Shown here: positions 21,617 through 30,526 of the stretch, one piece after another
Position numbering within the stretch: the first letter of the stretch is position 1
Layout: each line of letters starts with the position of its first letter
NCBI RefSeq assembly: GCF_015710975.1
Contig: NZ_CP049783.1
Location: 1,857,501 to 1,921,500 of the forward strand
Source: Paenibacillus polymyxa
Lineage (GTDB): Bacteria; Bacillota; Bacilli; Paenibacillales; Paenibacillaceae
Direction of reading: 5' to 3'
Length of the DNA: 64,000 bases
Notes under the pieces: model-generated
What the model saw: only the letters and a program-made list of their open reading frames with translations
Told to the model about the DNA's origin: nothing
Databases searched by the model: none
Translations under genes and position numbers: made by a program

Positions 21617-22172
21617 TTGCGGAGTATAAGCTACTAGCTATGATATCTGATAATTTCATGACCAAATTTAGTCTCGTATTTTGCAACACAAAGTATTCCA
21701 TGAAGCCGCCGACGTTAACGATACCAGTCAAATGGATATCGCCGACCGGCGGTAATTCTTTATTTACACCTGCTCCAGGTTTAAGAGGACCCTCTGCAAC
21801 CTGAATGCATCCAACACTGGAGGTTTGTCCAAGACATGCGTCTATACCAATGATATAAGGCTGTTCGTATCGGTCATGTATGCCGTTCAGGGTCGTTTGA
21901 AGGTTCATAGCATGTACAGGCTCATCTAATGTTCCATACAAGTTAAACAGGGGGCTTTTATAGCGTGACAAATGGGTACCAACGAGCGGACCAAGGCAAT
22001 CTCCAGTAGAACGATCGGTGCCGATGCAAATGATGACGATATTTTGCAGACTCCGTGCCTGATGCAGATGGAACAGCAAGCGATGGATGATGGCTGATTG
22101 GATCCCGGGATCGGTGTGTGATATTTTTAAGCTTAGGGGTTCTTGCCCCGGAATGAAGTCAGAATGAGTCAT
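21570..22172 (-). CDS. yyaC: Spore protease YyaC (DUF1256)
   Basis: 200-residue protein of the YyaC family, related in fold to hydrogenase-maturation and Gpr proteases and found in spore formers. Motifs: IVIICIGTDRSTGDCLGPLV (about 46-65), IIGIDACLGQTSSVGCIQVA near 108, and GDIHLTGIVNVGGFMEY near 145. Start ATG 22172 with GGAAG upstream (reverse strand). Convergent with the DUF4446 gene. It supports a spore-forming host. Confidence 0.88.
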   Translation of the reverse strand: MTHSDFIPGQEPLSLKISHTDPGIQSAIIHRLLFHLHQARSLQNIVIICIGTDRSTGDCLGPLVGTHLSRYKSPLFNLYGTLDEPVHAMNLQTTLNGIHDRYEQPYIIGIDACLGQTSSVGCIQVAEGPLKPGAGVNKELPPVGDIHLTGIVNVGGFMEYFVLQNTRLNLVMKLSDIIASSLYSAIKEWHYRSVLLAAQE

Positions 22173-22422
22173 GGAATCTTCCTTTCGTCCTGTAATGGAG
22201 CGTGCAGGTTGTGCTCGCCTACCTTTAAGATTTCACTTGGCCTGCGGGTAACAATTATTCTCAAGATAGTAGCTAGTATATGGATAAACTTGCGTTTTTA
22301 TACTCGGGAAAAGTAGATTATTCATAGTCGTATGTTTGAAGTCGGGAGATATGCTTATATAGATAGGAAATAGAATGTGGGAAATAGAAAGAGTGGTTCC
22401 CTGGTTTGAGGAGGAGTACAGC

Positions 22423-23373
22423 ATGACCTTTATACATTGGTTGGCCGGTAATTTAGACACGGATGACGTAGTGCAAGGTGCGATTCATTGGAAGGATGCT
22501 GTATGGAAATGGCTTACAGATAGTGCGATGTGGTCGACCTTTTTGTTTGTGGTTTTGAAAATCGTAATTATTTTCATCATTACACGTATCTTTATTCGAG
22601 TTATTAATAAAATTATAGATAAGTCGATGGAGCAAAAGGGAGATAACGGCAGATTCCGATTGAATACCAGACGGTTAACGACTGTGGGCGAACTGCTGAA
22701 AAATGTAACAAATATTGTGTTCAATTTCATCTTGATTATGCTGGTGCTATCGCAAATGGGTATAAATCTAGGCCCTCTGATTGCTGGAGCTGGAGTGCTT
22801 GGGTTGGCTGTAGGTTTTGGGGCACAGAGCTTGGTTAAGGATGTAATTACCGGATTCTTTATTATATTTGAGGATCAATTTGCCGTAGGAGACGTCATTC
22901 AGACGGGAACTTTCAAGGGGACGGTAGAAATGATTGGGCTGCGTACAACCAGGCTGGTGAGCTGGAAAGGTGAGGTGTATATTTTACCGAACGGCTCCAT
23001 TACGACGGTAACGAACTTCTCCATGTCCAACGCGTTGGCGGTGGTAGATGTGCCGATGAAGGCGGAGCGTAGTCTGGAGGAAGCCGTCAGCTTGGTAAAA
23101 CAGGCGATCCAAGGCATCGAAGAGTCCAATGCGCAGATACTTAATATGCCGGATGTGTTAGGCGTTCAGTCCATGACTACATCAGAGTATATCGTACGGG
23201 TTGTGGCGGAATGTATGCCGAACACAGGGGCCTTGGTAGAGCGTGATATTCAGAATAATATCAAGAGGGCTCTAGAGGACGAGGAACATCGTCAGGCCGC
23301 ACTGGAGACGGCGATCACCCTTGAAAAAGAAGATGAGTCAGGAAGAAAAGGGGGAGAGAAGGGTGGAGCGTAA
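22423..23373 (+). CDS. Small-conductance mechanosensitive channel, MscS family
   Basis: 316-residue pressure-relief channel. The ATG at 22423 follows GAGGAGGAG; an ATG at 22375 lacks a ribosome site. Three membrane segments: about 40-60, 95-115 (TNIVFNFILIMLVLSQMGI), and the pore helix LIAGAGVLGLAVGFGAQSLV running into VITGFFIIFEDQFAVGDVI. The beta domain (GTVEMIGLRTTRL ... VYILPNGSI) and alpha-beta C terminus follow. The stop overlaps yyzM. Confidence 0.93.
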   Translation: MTFIHWLAGNLDTDDVVQGAIHWKDAVWKWLTDSAMWSTFLFVVLKIVIIFIITRIFIRVINKIIDKSMEQKGDNGRFRLNTRRLTTVGELLKNVTNIVFNFILIMLVLSQMGINLGPLIAGAGVLGLAVGFGAQSLVKDVITGFFIIFEDQFAVGDVIQTGTFKGTVEMIGLRTTRLVSWKGEVYILPNGSITTVTNFSMSNALAVVDVPMKAERSLEEAVSLVKQAIQGIEESNAQILNMPDVLGVQSMTTSEYIVRVVAECMPNTGALVERDIQNNIKRALEDEEHRQAALETAITLEKEDESGRKGGEKGGA

Positions 23374-23587
23374 GTCGTTTGAACTAGGGGATATTGTGCA
23401 GATGAAGAAGCCTCATCCATGTGGAACGAACGAGATGGAAATTATCCGGATGGGGATGGATATTCGAATCAAATGTGTCGGATGCCAGCATAGTGTGCTG
23501 ATTCCGCGTGCCAAGTTCGAAAAGAATATGAAGAAAGTGTTGCGCTCAAAGTCCAGCGCTGGCGAGCAAAATTCGGAAACCATTTGA
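23363..23587 (+). CDS. yyzM: DUF951 protein YyzM
   Basis: 74-residue DUF951 protein of unknown function. Conserved segment FELGDIVQMKKPHPCGTNEM then IKCVGCQHSVLIPRAKFEK; two Cys (CG, CVGC) suggest a metal knuckle. Start GTG 23363 after GGGGGAGAGAAG; the longer upstream frame only retraces mscS. It overlaps the mscS stop by 11 bases, so it is co-transcribed. Confidence 0.85.
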   Translation: MERKSFELGDIVQMKKPHPCGTNEMEIIRMGMDIRIKCVGCQHSVLIPRAKFEKNMKKVLRSKSSAGEQNSETI

Positions 23588-23664
23588 GCAGAGAAAGTGG
23601 ATCATGGTGAACAAGAAATCAGCTTGCGTCATGGTAGCAATGATGATATAATTATCCTTGCTGC

Positions 23665-23755
23665 GGAAAGGTACCCAAGAGGTCCAAGGGGGCTGACTCG
23701 AAATCAGTTAGGCGTCGCAAGGCGTGCGTGGGTTCGAATCCCACTCTTTCCGCCA
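23665..23755 (+). tRNA. tRNA-Ser, anticodon CGA
   Basis: Acceptor GGAAAGG (23665-23671) pairs with TCTTTCC (23745-23751); CCA is encoded (23753-23755). Anticodon loop CTCGAAA gives CGA, reading UCG. T arm GTGGGTTCGAATCCCAC and a long variable arm typical of class II serine tRNA. Confidence 0.96.
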
Positions 23756-23775
23756 CTAACTTCATGAACTTGATC

Positions 23776-23809
23776 AATCTCTTACGTCAGCTGACGTAAG
23801 AGATTTTTT
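23776..23809 (+). terminator. Terminator after tRNA-Ser
   Basis: Perfect inverted repeat AATCTCTTACGTCAG / CTGACGTAAGAGATT (23776-23805), ending in a run of T. Confidence 0.9.
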
Positions 23810-23910
23810 GGTTTATGGAAATAAACCATTATTAGGTTATAAAAATGAATGTAGCGTTATCGAAGAAATGATTAAGAACCTCTTGGTGAATGAATAAGGT
23901 GTTAAAGTAA

Positions 23911-23961
23911 AAGAAAGCTCCTAACAGCGTTTGAAATAATTGCCGTCAGGAGCATTCTTTT
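23911..23961 (-). terminator. Terminator of the small membrane protein gene
   Basis: On the minus strand AGAATGCTCCT and AGGAGCTTTCTT pair across a loop and run into TTTTACTTT just after the stop at 23963. Confidence 0.7.
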
Positions 23962-23962
23962 G

Positions 23963-24280
23963 TTATAGCTGGTTAGGCGGGTAATGATAGCGTTTTGTTC
24001 TCTTTGAGCCAGAGATCATCAGCAGGATGGCAGCGATCAAATGGAGTGCCCAGCCAACAAAAGGAATCCAGGCTAGCAAGGAAGTGAGTACTCCCCAGAC
24101 AGAACCGTAGATCGCTTCCTGATTGCGTAACGACAGGATAAGTGTTACTGCATGCAGGACAAGCATAAACCCCAGTGCTGAGTAGCCAGTCCCCATGACA
24201 ATAGCTCCTCCCACAATCGGTACAGCCAGCACCAATTCGAATATACCTGATATCCACTTTAATATACGAGAATAGCTCAT
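23963..24280 (-). CDS. Small membrane protein of unknown function
   Basis: 105-residue protein with three or four membrane segments: LKWISGIFELVLAVPIVGGA, GYSALGFMLVLHAVTLILSL, VWGVLTSLLAWIPFVGWALH and LIAAILLMISG. It ends in a basic tail (SKRTKRYHYPP). The ATG at 24280 follows GGAGGTTTAAAG; the longer frame upstream has no ribosome site. I recognise no family. Monocistronic, convergent with the tRNA unit. Confidence 0.75.
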   Translation of the reverse strand: MSYSRILKWISGIFELVLAVPIVGGAIVMGTGYSALGFMLVLHAVTLILSLRNQEAIYGSVWGVLTSLLAWIPFVGWALHLIAAILLMISGSKRTKRYHYPPNQL

Positions 24281-24390
24281 CTTTAAACCTCCGTAGATAG
24301 TAGGTCTTTGTACTTGGATATATTCTAGCAGAAGGAGCTGAATTAATCTGCATTTTACCAGCATATGCAAAAAGTCCGATAATGCAACAA

Positions 24391-24412
24391 AGGAGGACCA
24401 CAAAGGTCCTCC
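24391..24412 (-). terminator. Minus-strand terminator
   Basis: GGAGGACC-ACAAA-GGTCCTCC, a perfect eight-base stem; on the minus strand it runs into TTTGTTGC. It probably ends the yjzC-like transcript, 235 bases downstream of that gene. Confidence 0.6.
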
Positions 24413-24646
24413 ATCGTAGGCGATACATTTTTAACAGGATACGATCTGTCCAATCACATCATGAAACTCGGTGTACTGACTAGCAATACCGTGTTGAAAA
24501 GACAGTGTCCTTTTACACAAACCTAACGCTTCTAATGCCCGGAATGGATCTCCTAACAGTTTGTAAGGCTACGTTGTCCAACGGAACCACACCTCTCTGT
24601 TGTATCGCCTAATCATAATATGGCCAGGATTCCGAAGAAATATACA

Positions 24647-24841
24647 TTAGTGGACACGAGCTTTCGTTTTTTTCTTCCACTTGCGATTATGGTTGGTGGT
24701 CTTCGGAAAAGAATCGCCTCTTTCCAACGTTATTTGCTGCGGGTTTTGGATTTCAGTATGAAAGCTTTTTTCTCCAACCTCCATATATACGCCGTCATTT
24801 GGGACCTTATCCCCGGGTACGAACTCAGTCTTTTCACCCAT
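24647..24841 (-). CDS. YjzC-family small protein
   Basis: 64-residue basic protein similar to Bacillus YjzC: MGEKTEFVPGDKVPNDGVYM, then QITLERGDSFPKTTNHNRKW and a Lys/Arg tail. The ATG at 24841 follows AGGAGGCAC; the extra upstream residues of the open frame are not family-like. Function unknown. The GD-P-N-G-Y start and TNHNR-W motif are the family marks. Confidence 0.8.
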   Translation of the reverse strand: MGEKTEFVPGDKVPNDGVYMEVGEKSFHTEIQNPQQITLERGDSFPKTTNHNRKWKKKTKARVH

Positions 24842-25053
24842 ACGGTTGTGCCTCCTTAGATAATGAATTTGGACTGCAACGGTTATTGTGCGCTGTCTTA
24901 AACAGAAACATGCGAAATCAGGGCACACAGATAGTAGTTAATCAAAAATGATTTCCTTTATATATGCAAAATTTGTGAAGTGATATAAAAATGTATAAAG
25001 CTAATAATAGGTTGTGTGTGAACAGCTTTTAGCCTTGTGCTCGAAATTGCAGG

Positions 25054-25082
25054 TTGCATTCAGGTGCTCGATTTGGTAAACT
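25054..25082 (+). promoter_or_regulatory. Candidate sigma-A promoter of rpsF-ssb-rpsR
   Basis: TTGCAT (25054-25059), 17-base spacer, TAAACT (25077-25082), about 75 bases before rpsF. Confidence 0.55.
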
Positions 25083-25159
25083 GTTTTAGTGCGAGTTTAG
25101 GCTCGTTCCTTGCTCTCAACTGAGATTGAGGGCCTTATGTCCATAAGGAGGTGTAAAGA

Positions 25160-25444
25160 ATGCGCAAATATGAAGTGATGTACATTATTCGTCCTGACAT
25201 TGAACAAGAAGCTGTTCAAGCGACAGTCGACAAATTCCAAGGTATCATCTCTAACGGCGGTGGCGAAATTACGAATCACGATGTAACTAAACGCCGTCTT
25301 GCGTATGAGATCAAGAAATTCCGTGATGGTTCTTTCGTTCTGGTAAACTTCACAGCAGAACCTGCTGTTGTTACTGAGCTTGAGCGTATCATGAAAATTT
25401 CTGACGAAGTAATTCGTTATCTCATTACGAACGACGTAGCTTAA
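25160..25444 (+). CDS. rpsF: 30S ribosomal protein S6
   Basis: 94-residue S6: MRKYEVMYIIRPDIEQEAVQ, typical TKRRLAYEIKKFRDGSFVLV in the middle. AAGGAGGTGTAAAGA precedes the ATG. First gene of the conserved rpsF-ssb-rpsR operon. Confidence 0.98.
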   Translation: MRKYEVMYIIRPDIEQEAVQATVDKFQGIISNGGGEITNHDVTKRRLAYEIKKFRDGSFVLVNFTAEPAVVTELERIMKISDEVIRYLITNDVA

Positions 25445-25493
25445 TTATTGTACGTGATTATGTAATGAACAACGCTCAAAGGAGGGGATTGGA

Positions 25494-25985
25494 TTGTTGA
25501 ACCGTGTCATTCTGATCGGTCGTTTGACCAAAGATCCAGAGCTGCGCTATACACCGTCTGGTGTAGCAGTAACCCAGTTCACCCTGGCTGTAGACCGTCC
25601 GTTTACAAGTCAAGGCGGCGAACGGGAAGCGGATTTCTTGCCGATCGTAACCTGGCGTCAGCTTGCTGAAACATGCGCTAACTATCTTCGTAAAGGTCGT
25701 TTGACGGCTGTTGAAGGCCGTGTACAGGTGCGTAATTATGAGAACAATGAAGGCAAACGTGTATACGTGACTGAAATTGTTGCTGATAATGTACGTTTCT
25801 TGGAATCTAGCCGCGATAGCGGCAACGGTGGCGGCAATAGCGGTGGAGGTATGCGTGAGGAGTCTCCTTTCGGAGGCGGTAACAGCAATAGTGGGCGCGG
25901 GAGTAATAACTCGCGAAACAATCAGGATCCTTTTTCCGATGACGGAAAACCGATCGATATTTCGGATGATGATCTACCATTTTAA
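25494..25985 (+). CDS. ssb: Single-stranded DNA-binding protein
   Basis: 163-residue SSB that coats ssDNA at forks and recruits partners. OB fold in the first ~110 residues ([34 protein letters not shown]), a Gly/Asn/Ser-rich flexible linker, and the acidic tip DISDDDLPF that binds repair proteins. The start is TTG at 25494, followed by another TTG, with AAAGGAGGGG upstream. Lies between rpsF and rpsR. Confidence 0.97.
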   Translation: MLNRVILIGRLTKDPELRYTPSGVAVTQFTLAVDRPFTSQGGEREADFLPIVTWRQLAETCANYLRKGRLTAVEGRVQVRNYENNEGKRVYVTEIVADNVRFLESSRDSGNGGGNSGGGMREESPFGGGNSNSGRGSNNSRNNQDPFSDDGKPIDISDDDLPF

Positions 25986-26006
25986 TTGGGAAAGGACTGA
26001 CAAAGA

Positions 26007-26279
26007 ATGGGCTTCAGACAAAGAGAAGGCGGAGACGATAACAAAAGACCAGCTCGTCGTGGTGGTCGCAACAAACGTCGTAAAGTATGTTTCTTCACTG
26101 TGAACAAAATTACTCACATTGACTATAAAGATACAGACCTGCTTAAAAAATTCATCAGCGAACGTGGAAAAATTCTTCCTCGTCGCGTGACTGGAACAAG
26201 CGCGAAATATCAACGTATGTTGACAATCGCTGTTAAACGTTCCCGTCAAATCGCATTGCTTCCTTACACTACTGAATAG
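26007..26279 (+). CDS. rpsR: 30S ribosomal protein S18
   Basis: 90-residue S18 with a basic N terminus ([21 protein letters not shown]) and core [20 protein letters not shown] and [23 protein letters not shown] lies upstream. Last gene of the operon, followed by a terminator. Confidence 0.97.
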   Translation: MGFRQREGGDDNKRPARRGGRNKRRKVCFFTVNKITHIDYKDTDLLKKFISERGKILPRRVTGTSAKYQRMLTIAVKRSRQIALLPYTTE

Positions 26280-26296
26280 TAGTGGGTGGAAAGAAA

Positions 26297-26327
26297 AGAT
26301 GTTCCCATTGTGGGGACATCTTTTTTT
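26297..26327 (+). terminator. rpsR operon terminator
   Basis: AAGATGTTCCC and GGGGACATCTT form a stem, followed by seven T. Confidence 0.88.
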
Positions 26328-26807
26328 ATGATTTTTTTTATTGACAACAAGTGCCATCTATTGTAACTTACTAATAATACAATCCATGTTTACCCATTAA
26401 GTATGATTTGCCTTTTAGTGGCTTAGGAAATTTCAAGCTCCCCAACTCGCCAGAGTACACATTTCGATCATTCGAAATGTTATTTTATATTACATAACAC
26501 TCGAATTTTTTGTCATTTTCCTTAAGTAAATTTCATAAACTTTACAAAAATAGATGTTTTGCAATTGTATATTACATAAAAAAAGATATTGACGTGATAT
26601 TATTTTACACTTAAGATAAACCTTAATAAAAATGTAATGGTTGTCGGTGCACAAAATTGACCAAGTGTCTAAAACATGTGTTCTACGCTATCATTAGGAA
26701 CAGTAAGGAGGATGTGCAAACTTCATTTTCAAACCTCAAGCTTTAACGAATCACCGCAGGAATGAGACAGGCTGTTAAATAAAGACCGACTAAGGGGGAT
26801 TAACAGG
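26328..26807. promoter_or_regulatory. opp promoter and long leader
   Basis: 480 AT-rich bases without a gene. A sigma-A promoter is likely at 26589-26617: TTGACG, 17-base spacer, TAAGAT. This gives a leader of about 185 bases. Inside it a perfect AAGGAGG (26705-26711) sits about 100 bases before oppA with no usable start at normal spacing; the ATG immediately after it (26712) would encode a 17-residue peptide. Confidence 0.5.
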
Positions 26808-28547
26808 ATGGTGCAAACGAAGAAATGGGTTTCTTTGCTTATGGTGCTTACGATCGTTGGTGTTCTGTTTGCAGGATGTAGTGGAGGTGCTAATGAGGCA
26901 CAGCCGCAGCAAGGTAATGCGGATAAGAAAACAGAGGGAAATGAAGGCAGCGCACCAGTTACAGAGGGTGTAATTAAAGCGACGGATTTGTCACAAAATC
27001 CTCCGGGAGCAACAAATCGGAAAGATAACATTGTAGTAGGTATGACATCACCTAAAGGGGTATTTAACCCGTTATTCTGGCAAACAACTTACGATTTATA
27101 TGTAGTCAGAACGGTATTTGATTCCTTCTTACAGGTGAAGGCAGATGGTACATATGAAAATAGTTTGGCTGAGAAGGTTGATGTATCGCCGGATGGTCTA
27201 AAATACACCTTCCATCTGAAACCAGGTGTGAAGTATAGTGACGGCACTCCAGTAACCGTAAAGGATTATGCTTTTGTTCTCAAAGTGCTGCATGATCCGA
27301 ATTATGATGGAGAAAGCGATATATTATCTTTTAAGATTAAAGGCGGTAAGGAATACCACGATGGCAAGGCGAATGATATCTCGGGTATCAAGGTCATCGA
27401 TGATAATACAGTAGAGGTAACCGTTACAGAAGCAACAGCTTATACGAAGGATTATCTGGGTGAGCAATACTTCATGCCAGAAGCTTATTACGGAAAAGGG
27501 TTCAAGAAGGGTAACCTGGACAGCATCAAGGCGCTTAATAATAAACCAATCGGCTCCGGGCAGTATGTGCTGAAGAGCTTTTCCCCCGGTCAGCAAGTCG
27601 TACTTGAAGCGAATCCAAACTACTTCAAGGGCGCACCAAAGGTAAAATCAGTTATTTTCAAAACGACAACAGAAGAAACAAACCTGTCTATGCTGCAAAC
27701 AGGCGAAACGGACATGGACAACATCACAGTTACGGAAGACAATGTAGAGGAATTAAAGGCTCTAGGCTTCTTGGACGTGAATATAATGCCGACCAATGGC
27801 TATGGATATATTGCATTTAATCACAAGGAAAAGAAATTCCAGGACCCTAAAGTGCGTCAGGCTTTAACTATTGGTTTAAACCGTAAAGAGATTGTACAGG
27901 GCGTGTATGGCCCATATGCGAATGTCATTAACATTCCACAATCTACAGAATCTTGGTCTTATACGGATGAAGGCATCAACAAATATGAATTTGATACAGC
28001 GAAGGCGAAGGCTTTGCTGGATGAGGCAGGCTGGAAGGTTGGTGCTGACGGGATTCGTGAAAAGGACGGCGAAAAGCTGACCATTAACTTCTCCGCAACT
28101 GCTGATAATCCAGTAGTAGAGGCCTTGCTACCAATCATGTCCAATAACTATAAGGAGCTAGGCATCAAGCTGACTTCCGAAACTTTAGATTTTAACGCCA
28201 TTATGGATAAAAAGGATACAGGCAAGTTTGATATGTTCTTTGCGGCCTGGGGCTTAACTCCAGACCCGGACACAACGACTTTTATTACGAATGGTGCACA
28301 AAACGATATCGGCTACTCTAATAAAAAGGTCGATGAATTAACGCTTGCTGGTAAGCATGAACTGGATCAAGAGAAACGCAAACAGATTTACAAACAGCTC
28401 TATCAAGAGTTGAACAAAGATCTGCCAACTATCTTTATGTACCAACGCAGAGATATGTGGCCAGTGAATGGACGTGTATCCGGCCTAGAAATTACGCCAT
28501 ACAAAGATTTTGAGTTCACTCTGCATAACGCTCAAATCGCTCAATAA
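26808..28547 (+). CDS. oppA: Oligopeptide ABC transporter substrate-binding lipoprotein
   Basis: 579-residue extracellular binding protein (SBP family 5) anchored by a lipidated Cys: the signal is MVQTKKWVSLLMVLTIVGVLFAGCSGG split at the LFAGC lipobox near residue 24. Family core: VEKVDVSPDGLKYTFHLKPG-like segment near 120-140 (YTFHLKPGVKYSDGTPV), and C-terminal FAAWGLTPDPDTTTF near 475. AAGGGGG precedes the ATG. First gene of oppABCDF; a stem-loop after it probably protects or uncouples its mRNA. The exact peptide specificity cannot be read from the sequence; App or Dpp naming is also possible. Confidence 0.9.
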   Translation: MVQTKKWVSLLMVLTIVGVLFAGCSGGANEAQPQQGNADKKTEGNEGSAPVTEGVIKATDLSQNPPGATNRKDNIVVGMTSPKGVFNPLFWQTTYDLYVVRTVFDSFLQVKADGTYENSLAEKVDVSPDGLKYTFHLKPGVKYSDGTPVTVKDYAFVLKVLHDPNYDGESDILSFKIKGGKEYHDGKANDISGIKVIDDNTVEVTVTEATAYTKDYLGEQYFMPEAYYGKGFKKGNLDSIKALNNKPIGSGQYVLKSFSPGQQVVLEANPNYFKGAPKVKSVIFKTTTEETNLSMLQTGETDMDNITVTEDNVEELKALGFLDVNIMPTNGYGYIAFNHKEKKFQDPKVRQALTIGLNRKEIVQGVYGPYANVINIPQSTESWSYTDEGINKYEFDTAKAKALLDEAGWKVGADGIREKDGEKLTINFSATADNPVVEALLPIMSNNYKELGIKLTSETLDFNAIMDKKDTGKFDMFFAAWGLTPDPDTTTFITNGAQNDIGYSNKKVDELTLAGKHELDQEKRKQIYKQLYQELNKDLPTIFMYQRRDMWPVNGRVSGLEITPYKDFEFTLHNAQIAQ

Positions 28548-28560
28548 GGGATGCCAACCG

Positions 28561-28588
28561 TATGCTCAGCTCTCACGAGCTGGGCATA
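28561..28588 (+). other. Intercistronic stem-loop between oppA and oppB
   Basis: TATGCTCAGCTC (28561-28572), loop TCAC, GAGCTGGGCATA (28577-28588); 12 pairs with one G-T. No T-run follows, so it resembles an mRNA-stabilising or partial-attenuation hairpin. Confidence 0.6.
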
Positions 28589-28615
28589 TCACTTTATTCG
28601 TCTGGAGGAATGAAT

Positions 28616-29578
28616 ATGAAGCAGTACATTATTCGAAGACTGCTGCAACTCATCCCCACACTTATTGGCATATCCATTATCGTTTTTGCGATTTCAGCCA
28701 TGGTGCCGGGTGATTACATTACAGCCAAGCAGAACCCGAATATGACCGCCGAGAAGGCGCAGCAGCTACGACATATCTACGGGCTGGATAAGCCGGAATA
28801 CCAACGTTATTTTATATGGGCCGGTAATATGTTAAAGGGAAATATGGGGGATTCATTACAGCATAAGCAGCCGGTAACGAAGGTCATTGGCAATTATGTA
28901 TGGAACTCTTTTATTATCGCTTTTTTTAGTCTTATTTTTAGCTGGCTCATTGCAGTTGTTGCAGGGGTATTTTCAGCTAAGTTTCAATATTCCTTATTCG
29001 ATAAGTTCGTGACGTTATTCATTTTCTTATGTATGTCGCTGCCTTCATTTTTTATTGGTCTATTGGTCATCAAAATATTTGCCCTTGAATGGGGAATTCT
29101 CCCGGTTGGGGGTATGACTACAGCAGGGATGGAAGCAGGTTCGTGGGCGTATATGGTGGATGTCCTCAAGCATATGTTCCTGCCGACACTCGTACTTACG
29201 ATGCTGAGTACAGGAAGCCTGACTCGTTATTTCCGTACAGGCATGTTGGAGGTCATCCGTCAGGATTATATCCGTACCGCACGCGCCAAGGGCTTGAAGG
29301 AACGGACGGTTATTTTCAAACATGCACTGCGCAATGCCCTGATTCCAGCAATCACACTGCTCGGGTTCGAGCTTCCAGCCTTATTTGGTGGGGCAATGAT
29401 CCTGGAAAAGGTATTTGTATGGCCGGGTGTGGGGCAGGTCTACCTGGAGTCCATTAGTATGCGGGACTATCCGTTTATGTTGGGCTTCACCATTTTCCTA
29501 GCTGTTCTCACGCTCATCGGCAATCTACTTTCTGATGTATTGTATGGCATGGCAGATCCAAGAATTCGCTTGAAGTAG
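28616..29578 (+). CDS. oppB: Oligopeptide ABC transporter permease (OppB)
   Basis: 320-residue inner-membrane permease. The ATG at 28616 has GGAGG seven bases upstream and gives MKQYIIRRLLQLIPTLIGIS, the family start; an ATG two codons earlier is possible. Six membrane segments; the EAA-like loop that contacts the ATPases is RTARAKGLKERTVIFKHALRNALIP near 225. Co-directional with oppC, 11 bases later. Confidence 0.93.
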   Translation: MKQYIIRRLLQLIPTLIGISIIVFAISAMVPGDYITAKQNPNMTAEKAQQLRHIYGLDKPEYQRYFIWAGNMLKGNMGDSLQHKQPVTKVIGNYVWNSFIIAFFSLIFSWLIAVVAGVFSAKFQYSLFDKFVTLFIFLCMSLPSFFIGLLVIKIFALEWGILPVGGMTTAGMEAGSWAYMVDVLKHMFLPTLVLTMLSTGSLTRYFRTGMLEVIRQDYIRTARAKGLKERTVIFKHALRNALIPAITLLGFELPALFGGAMILEKVFVWPGVGQVYLESISMRDYPFMLGFTIFLAVLTLIGNLLSDVLYGMADPRIRLK

Positions 29579-29589
29579 GAGGGATACTA

Positions 29590-30513
29590 TTGTCCGCAGA
29601 AACAGTCACGATTGAAACCAATCAAAAGGCGGCGATCCGTCCTGAAGCGTCTCCATGGAGAATCGCCGTTCGCCGTTTTAACCAAAACCGCTTGGCTTTG
29701 GCAGGTCTCGTTATATTAATTCTGATGGTTATCATTTGTGTATTTGGTCCCATGATTTCACCTTATCACTTAGATGATTACAAGCTCTCTGACAAAAACT
29801 TATCCCCTAATGCGAAGTACTGGCTCGGTACGGATAAGTTTGGTAGAGATATTTTACTGCGTACGATGCTGGCTGGCCGTATTTCTTTGACAGTGGGGCT
29901 GGTCGCCACGTTTATTTCGGTCATGATCGGGGCAACGTTGGGTGCGCTGGCAGGGTTTTATCGTAAAGGCGTGGATACGGTTATTATGCGGATTGCCGAT
30001 ATTTTTATGGCGCTGCCTACATTGCCGCTGCTTATTATTTTAGGTGCTGTTCTATCGGATTTGAAGGTTGATCCGTCGAACCGTATTTATTTTCTGATGC
30101 TTATTATTGGGGTCCTGAGCTGGACGAGCTTGTCCCGTCTGGTCAGAGGGCAGATTCTTACGCTGCGTGAACAGGAGTTCATGCAGGCGACGGAAGCGCT
30201 GGGGTTGAGAGACCGCCGCAAAATATTCCGACATCTGCTACCGAACACGATTCCTACTATTATTGTTACGGCTACGCTTGGAGTGGCTGGTGCGATTATT
30301 ACAGAATCTGCGCTCAGTTACTTGGGGATTGGCGTCGTGCCGCCCACACCTTCGTGGGGGAACATGATATCGGCTGCGAATAATCTGATTGACTTCCGCA
30401 AACGGCCCTGGATATGGGTACCACCGGGAATGTGTATTCTAATTACCGTTGTAGCGATTAATCTGATTGGTGACGGCTTGCGTGACGCGCTGGACCCTAA
30501 AATGAAGAAGTAG
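29590..30513 (+). CDS. oppC: Oligopeptide ABC transporter permease (OppC)
   Basis: 307-residue second permease. TTG start at 29590 after AGGAGGG. Membrane segments begin at NRLALAGLVILILMVIICVF (about 35-54); the conserved LGTDKFGRDILLRTMLAGRIS near 78 and the EAA loop FMQATEALGLRDRRKIFRHLLPN near 198 are visible. Lies between oppB and oppD in the same operon. Confidence 0.93.
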   Translation: MSAETVTIETNQKAAIRPEASPWRIAVRRFNQNRLALAGLVILILMVIICVFGPMISPYHLDDYKLSDKNLSPNAKYWLGTDKFGRDILLRTMLAGRISLTVGLVATFISVMIGATLGALAGFYRKGVDTVIMRIADIFMALPTLPLLIILGAVLSDLKVDPSNRIYFLMLIIGVLSWTSLSRLVRGQILTLREQEFMQATEALGLRDRRKIFRHLLPNTIPTIIVTATLGVAGAIITESALSYLGIGVVPPTPSWGNMISAANNLIDFRKRPWIWVPPGMCILITVVAINLIGDGLRDALDPKMKK

Positions 30514-30526
30514 GAGACGAACGTTT

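Noticed and set aside
24431..24570. Minus-strand frame reading YKLLGDPFRALEALG... to a stop at 24431, followed by a terminator hairpin
   Set aside because: No ATG/GTG start with a ribosome site and a stop just upstream. It looks slightly protein-like and could be a gene remnant, but the terminator is equally explained as that of the yjzC-like transcript.
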